Shown here: positions 59,226-64,000 of the stretch, one piece after another
Layout: every line of letters starts with the position of its first letter
Position numbering within the stretch: the stretch's first letter is position 1
From: Siphonodentalium dalli
Taxonomy: Eukaryota; Mollusca; Scaphopoda; Gadilida; Siphonodentaliidae
Length of the DNA: 64,000 bases
Direction: 5' to 3'
Assembly (NCBI GenBank): GCA_032622095.1
Contig: CP136069.1
Coordinates: 169,314,394 to 169,378,393, forward strand
Notes under the pieces: model-generated
Database searches by the model: none
What the model saw: the letters and a program-made list of their open reading frames with translations, nothing else
What the model was told of the DNA's origin: nothing
Made by a program: the position numbers and the translations under genes

Positions 59226-60354
59226 GAGGAATACATTTTTGTCTGTATCTTCTTCCGTCCTCTGCTTTTGTATGTGTGTTTTAGACCCTTTTCATTCACG
59301 TAGAGCTAAACTTTTCATTGCTTTTCTCTATGCATGTAGTTATATTCTTTTCTTGTCATACCCATATCTTATTCTACATATTTTCTCTTCCTTTCTCGTA
59401 TTCTTCTTCTTCTGGATCTGCATGCTTAGTCTGGCCGTCCGTACGTCCGTAACAATTTGAAGCTCGATATCTTGGTCATCGTCGGTTGGATTTTTATGAT
59501 CTTCGGAAAGTTGATGAAGCAACATGGGGGAAAGAGTATTTACAAACAGAGGATTTCGTACATTGATTTTTTCCAGAGTTACGGACCTTATCTGTAAATG
59601 GGACTTAGTATGAAAACGGATTTTACTCTTTGCATCTGTTTGCATGACTAAATTCTTCGGGACAACCTACTGGCCATATTCCTCGTCCAATCATCACAAC
59701 ACTTTGGAATGGTCTCTAGATGGGATCTGTCAAATTGTTTACTCAAAATGTGTTAAATAAAATGGTCACCAGCAGCCATCTTTGTCCATTCATGCATAAT
59801 CTGAACCAATGGTTATACGATGCATAGGGCAAATGTCGTTGTTCACTTTTTTTCTCCATTTTAGAGTTATCCTTTATTTATCTCAAAATAATTTCTTTTT
59901 GTCTGTTCAAGCAGATATCCCAGCCATGGTTTGTCAGATCTGAATTAAATTTGGTACGCATGTCTGCCATAATGAATATTTTAAAGGAATATCAAATGGC
60001 ATTGCTTGCATTTTCAATTTGTCTCAGTTATAGACTTTAGTTTGTTATTTATTGTTCGCAATTTTAGTTTATCCGGCTTGATAACTCAAACAAATATGAA
60101 CCGTTTTCGAAATTCTTTTGGTATTCATGCATGTTTTATTTAGTTTTCACAGTCCAGATTCTTTCGAATTAAGCCACATCATAAAATTAATATACATGGT
60201 ATCTCAGTGGAGACCACCTTGGTGGGGTATACTATTGGTGATGCACTTGTTTTTCCCCATTCTACGTGACAGAACAGTATTACATGCGATTTGATTGTGG
60301 CCATCGCCACACCTCACCCATCCTTCCAATTCGCCCGATCATATGCTTCCCAGA
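59226..60354. other. dispersed-repeat-like sequence, no gene
   Basis: GGCCGTCCGTACGTCCGTAA at about 59432 and GGTCACCAGCAGCCATCTT at 59764 resemble edges of the repeat at 15.65-16.5 kb. Nothing coding recognised. Confidence 0.35.
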
Positions 60355-60678
60355 CTATCGCGGAATGAGGCCTCGGGCCGTGCCTACTTCTAATGGTCTC
60401 GATAAGTAACTTAATCTCGTATATTTAACCTTGTTAGCTGGCGATAAGGGGGTCGTTATCATTTCTAGTGGTCGTCGTGCAACTTGTTGACTGTCTCCGC
60501 CGAAGGAGAAATTACTCTGCAAATGAATGTCACGTAGATCTGACGTCGCAAGGTCACAGATGTTAATTGTTGATCTTCCGAACGCGCTTACGTTAGCCTT
60601 TATTTGAAGTATTGGAATGTGTGGTAACGAGTGAGTTGAACAAATAAGGGGGAACACAATTATTTTGGTACGCTGCAT
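60355..60678 (-). CDS. unrecognised 107-aa frame
   Basis: A minus-strand frame of 107 aa beginning MQRTKIIVFPLICSTHSLPH, with FGRSTINICDLATSDLRDI further on. It is the longest non-repeat frame in this part of the window and is compositionally plausible as protein. I recognise no domain, and no splice sites or signal peptide stand out. It could equally be a chance frame or transposon remnant. Confidence 0.2.
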   Translation of the reverse strand: MQRTKIIVFPLICSTHSLPHIPILQIKANVSAFGRSTINICDLATSDLRDIHLQSNFSFGGDSQQVARRPLEMITTPLSPANKVKYTRLSYLSRPLEVGTARGLIPR

Positions 60679-62081
60679 TGTTTAATTGATTGAACTATAT
60701 TGCTTCATGACCTACGTGTATTTAGTGTTAATAGCCATGTTCAGTTGACCATTCGTGTGACGTTTGGTGTCATGTCCATCTATATGCCATATTGCTGTTT
60801 ATTTATCGACCCAATTTTATCCCTGGAACATGACAAAATCAAGCGATTTCAGACTGAACCCGTTCTTCGCTAACTACTCGTTGATGAGTATTCACTTTGG
60901 GGAAATGCTCAGATAATAAATTCAACAAACGGCCATTAAGGTTCCAATTTCCAGCAATTGTTTCCAACCTGGGAGGGGGTTCTGTACTTCAAATTGATCT
61001 TTGGCATAGGTCCCCATCAAGCATGTTTTATTTTCGACAGAAACTTACAATTTGTCAGGAGATACGCCCCTCGGTTTGCACACAAACAACGCTTAATTTT
61101 ACCCATTTATTTTACTCAAATTGACCATTATCAACACAAAAACAGACCATGAGAGAGCGAATGTCAGTAAATAAGCTTCTTCCATCTGATAGAGCTATGT
61201 TAGAGCTGAGCAATATTTGAAATAGAAACAACGTTGTATTAGCAATTTCAAATAAATGTCTTGCAAGCGCAGATGAGATTTCAGTAGAGAGAAATCGGGC
61301 TATTTTCATATAAACAAACATACAGAGTTAGCCTCTACTGAATACGAAAATAATGTGACGTATCTAAATGTTTCACTTTTTTGTGAACTTTCCAAAGTTT
61401 TGTAAAATAATTAAACCCATGACACCAGTAATGTGTCACATTTAACACAGGCTACACTGGTTGTTATGACACAGATACTTATTTTTAATTTTTCAGACCC
61501 CCTATACAACCCGATAAGTCGTGTACTGGTACCTAAATACATAATACCTGGAATGGCCCTCCAATGGTTTGAAATCCTTCTGCACTTGTATCCTCTTTCA
61601 TATGTCTGTCGTCTATTTATATTTCTTGAACGTCCCTCGAGCTGAACAATAGACTACTCCACTGTATAATTTTATAACTGAATGGGAGAATCCGTTTTGT
61701 AACGCATGGGTAGAAATAATGATTCGCTATTGACCAAATTCTAATACCAAATATAGACATGGAAAACATATACGTTTGTCCAGATTTGATTCACTGACTA
61801 AACACGGCGAAAAGAACACATGTTAATTGTTATTGCTATAACAAATCAAAATCGAATGCCGAAACACCTTTTTGATCTTCCATTTTATGAATACATGTTT
61901 GGTAGCCATTTGAATTAAATTCGATTAATATCGAATGCTATTCGAATGTCGCTCGGAACGGTCGATGAATATTCAAATAGGAAATGCGATCGAATATTGG
62001 ACGCTAAAATTGCCAAATCTCTGGACAATACGACGGATTTGTGTTGCTGATATCACCGCAATCCAATTCTCTCTTTTGCAG
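60679..62081. other. upstream region of the neuropeptide gene
   Basis: AT-rich. A copy of the ACTCGTTGATGAGTA / GGAAATGCTCAGATAATAAA repeat is at 60873-60935. Some of this should be intron and 5' flank of the gene at 62082, but no upstream exon could be placed. Confidence 0.4.
62066..62081 (+). promoter_or_regulatory. 3' splice site before the neuropeptide coding exon
   Basis: The pyrimidine-rich AATTCTCTCTTTTGCAG ends at 62081. It would open the exon 17 nt before the ATG, so the whole open frame lies in one exon with 5' UTR upstream. Confidence 0.6.
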
Positions 62082-62098
62082 GAAATAAGCGGCGCTTT

Positions 62099-62611
62099 AT
62101 GGGGAAGATGTCTCTCCTGGCCTCGATGGTCTCAATTCTCCTGGTCGCTGGTGGAATCTTGAGCGCCCCCATCACGCGTAACGATGCTGCTAGCATCGGT
62201 GCAGACGTCAGAGAAGCCAACCCAATCGGCGATGGACAAGATATCGAGTTGCCGGACTTACAATATCTTACAATGACACAGCTACGCGCTATAGACTATA
62301 GAGTTCGGAGAGAATGCGTAAGGAGGCTACTGCGCATGACACCAACAGCGTTGGCTCAAATATTTTGTGATTCGGCCGGTTTAGGAACAACCGGTCCAGT
62401 GAAGTCACACATACTCGACTTCGCAGAACAAGAGCAAACAATAACTCCAAAAAGAAACATAAATTGGAAAATGACAATGGAAAAGCGACAGCGACTTTCG
62501 ATCCTCGGTCCGTTGAGGAATTTGGCGGATCTACTGGCGTCGGAATCGAGACGTCATTACGTTCCTCTTTCCAGTTTATCTTATAACCAACACCTCCTAA
62601 AAGTTGGCTAA
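62099..62611 (+). CDS. neuropeptide precursor, egg-laying hormone / DH44 / CRF-like
   Basis: A 170-residue secreted precursor. Residues 1-23 form a signal peptide (charged MGK, hydrophobic core SLLASMVSILLVAGGILSA). A spacer follows, with RR sites at 70-71 and 75-76 and two cysteines (73 and 90). KR at 118-119 and KR at 129-130 frame the mature peptide, residues 131-169, ending LLKV with Gly170 before the stop as amide donor. It would start with Gln, which can cyclise. The peptide begins QRLSILGPLRNLADLLASE. The RLSI start, amphipathic helix with paired Leu, basic RR and C-terminal amide at ~39 residues fit molluscan/annelid egg-laying hormone and insect DH44, both CRF relatives that act on class B GPCRs. 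No multiple small peptides are seen, unlike Aplysia ELH precursors. The second ATG (codon 4) has A at -3 and could also start translation. Neuropeptide precursor is well supported; family assignment is from pattern. Confidence 0.8.
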   Translation: MGKMSLLASMVSILLVAGGILSAPITRNDAASIGADVREANPIGDGQDIELPDLQYLTMTQLRAIDYRVRRECVRRLLRMTPTALAQIFCDSAGLGTTGPVKSHILDFAEQEQTITPKRNINWKMTMEKRQRLSILGPLRNLADLLASESRRHYVPLSSLSYNQHLLKVG

Positions 62612-63106
62612 AGGAATTATCTCTCTTCCCATGAAGCATGCTGGTGAAATTTACCCAAGGCGTGGTTTCTCGGAAGTTTTTCGCATTGTATTGCTAACTT
62701 GTTTATCGTTTCGTGTTATCGTCATGGGAAAAAATAACCTACATATCAGACGCCAACACCAATGAAGTGTTACGACGTTCGTTCATGTTAATCTTAAGTC
62801 TTGCATGAATACAGACATAATACAGACCAGAGGATGTGATAGTCGCCAAAAATATCTCACATTTGACTGAAACGATGTCATATTCTGCTCGAGATTCTGT
62901 TAACCCTTTCCTTACTAATGGATTATTCCATCCAGTTATAAAGGTATACATGTGAATGTTCCATAATTCATCTTGGGGATGTTCGAGAAATATAAGCGGA
63001 TGACAGACAGGCGAAATAATAATATAAGTGCAAAATAATTACTATTCGTTTCCTAAGGAAACTTACTCTCCAATGACTATTTAGTAAATAAAGTGTTAGA
63101 TAGTAC
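62612..63106 (+). other. 3' flank / UTR of the neuropeptide gene
   Basis: A plus-strand AATAAA is at 63087-63092, about 475 bp after the stop. Closer signals were not seen. A tiny CCCTTTCC...AAAGG inverted pair after TTAA (62904-62944) may be a deleted MITE. Confidence 0.35.
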
Positions 63107-63240
63107 AGTAATTCCCTAAATAATCGACTCCTTACTGAGAGCTTTCCGATGAATGGCAACAAGCCATATTTCCGACTAAATCCTGAAAAATTACCCATAA
63201 TTCTGCTGTGGTTAAGGAGTCGATTATTTAGGGCATTACT
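63107..63240. mobile_element. 134-bp foldback element
   Basis: AGTAATTCCCTAAATAATCG then ACTCCTTA is repeated inverted at 63213-63240 with one or two mismatches. The loop is about 78 nt. Confidence 0.85.
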
Positions 63241-63280
63241 AGTCTGTATCTCACAAGTTGTCAGATAACAACTGAGTTAA

Positions 63281-63336
63281 CCCTTTCATATCTGAATCTT
63301 TAATGTTGCACCAGCGCCGCTCCCGTCGTGAAAGAG
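63281..63336. mobile_element. minimal (56-bp) TTAA MITE derivative
   Basis: TTAA (63277-63280), CCCTTTCATATCTG, a short centre, CGCTCCCGTCGTGAAAGAG, then TGAA. The ends match the CCCTTTCATG family; the hairpins are gone. Confidence 0.55.
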
Positions 63337-63340
63337 TGAA

Positions 63341-64000
63341 TAGGGATTTTTGAGTACTTCTTTACTTCGTAAGAATTTATCTGTGAAATGTGTAACAATA
63401 ATCGATGCCGATTGAGAAGACAAAGACAACGTTTTAGCAAAAATCTGTTCAATCATAATGGATTTCACGAGACTTCCTGGTATTCGCGAGCTGACGCCTC
63501 TCACAATGACGTCAACACGAGGGGTGGTACCACATCACATGTCGTCTGGATGAATAATATGACTGTCAACGCATAGATGTTTGTCATGAAACTGGTTCTC
63601 ATGCGGCGGATGATGGTTTAAGTCTATATATAAAGATTAACCAGGACTTATCTTTCTGGTTCAACAGTATAGAGCATAATAGATGTATACTAAATGACAT
63701 GATAAACCACCACTCATTGGATTATAGGTATCCGAAGTAGTCAATTCTGTCGTTAGTCGCCATTTGAACTCTGAGCAAGTACCATGTCATAAATAAGAAC
63801 CCGATCCTCCATTTTATCATATGTATAAGGTTAAATATGTGTCGTGGCAGTATAGGCATTCCCTGCTGGGCTTAGCGCGTTAATTATAACACATCAGACA
63901 CCAGACAAAACATAGATGGCGGAATGGAATTCAAACAAATAAATATTATTAGAAAGCATTCGGTAATGTTATGCCACTTCCCCGTCAAATAAAGTTTGGG
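63341..64000. other. no recognisable feature
   Basis: Unique sequence to the window edge. No gene or repeat recognised. Confidence 0.35.

Noticed and set aside
62904-62944. Tiny TTAA element with CCCTTTCC / AAAGG ends
   Set aside because: The inverted match is short and imperfect and the right target is TATA; kept only as a remark in the 3' flank.

Overview
This is a window of AT-rich eukaryotic, almost certainly metazoan, genome that is mostly non-coding. It is packed with foldback elements, non-autonomous DNA transposons, minisatellites and decayed retrotransposon pieces. The one well-supported intact gene (62.1-62.6 kb, + strand) encodes a small secreted prepropeptide. It has a signal peptide, paired Lys-Arg sites and a C-terminal amidation glycine, and its mature peptide resembles the egg-laying hormone / DH44 / CRF family. 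That gene, with the kinds of transposon present, suggests a lophotrochozoan, most likely a mollusc or a relative; I do not name a species.

Layout. 0-5 kb: a 380-bp tandem duplication, then a decayed array of ~0.7-0.9 kb units. 5-10 kb: mostly unique DNA with a possible terminal coding exon on the minus strand (6780-6861). 10-19 kb: a 34-bp minisatellite, palindromic TTAA elements and small tandem arrays. 19-20.3 kb: a LINE fragment and a transposon end. 20.4-24.1 kb: two adjacent minisatellites, one of 42-bp units and one of mixed 29/43-bp units. 24.7-27.0 kb: two interleaved inverted repeats (order A B A' B') with TATA-type promoter motifs in A and A'. 27.3-29.05 kb: a CAGGGG...CCCCTG transposon with a 7-bp target duplication. 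31.5-32.2 kb: a 47-bp minisatellite and a foldback. 33.8-35.8 kb: a 5'-truncated LINE. 37.0-37.8 kb: a near-perfect 228-bp palindrome and a foldback. 38.3-45.3 kb: a large inverted duplication of a transposon gene, each arm hit by a different younger element. 46.1-46.8 kb: a 25-bp minisatellite with a 250-bp higher-order period. 47-60 kb: more TTAA elements, two more CAGGGG elements, a foldback with 16-bp subterminal repeats, a tRNA-like (SINE) segment and a CTCTGT hexamer array. 62-64 kb: the neuropeptide gene and small foldbacks.

The most informative observations are the insertion histories that can be read directly: three elements with exact 7-bp duplications; TTAA elements with exact TTAA duplications and a paralogous empty site at 47.38 kb; a Harbinger-like element with TTA duplications; and an inverted gene pair in which piggyBac-like and Harbinger-like elements broke opposite arms. 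The shared 69-bp hairpin core, present in at least two transposon families with different ends, is the most unusual recurring structure.
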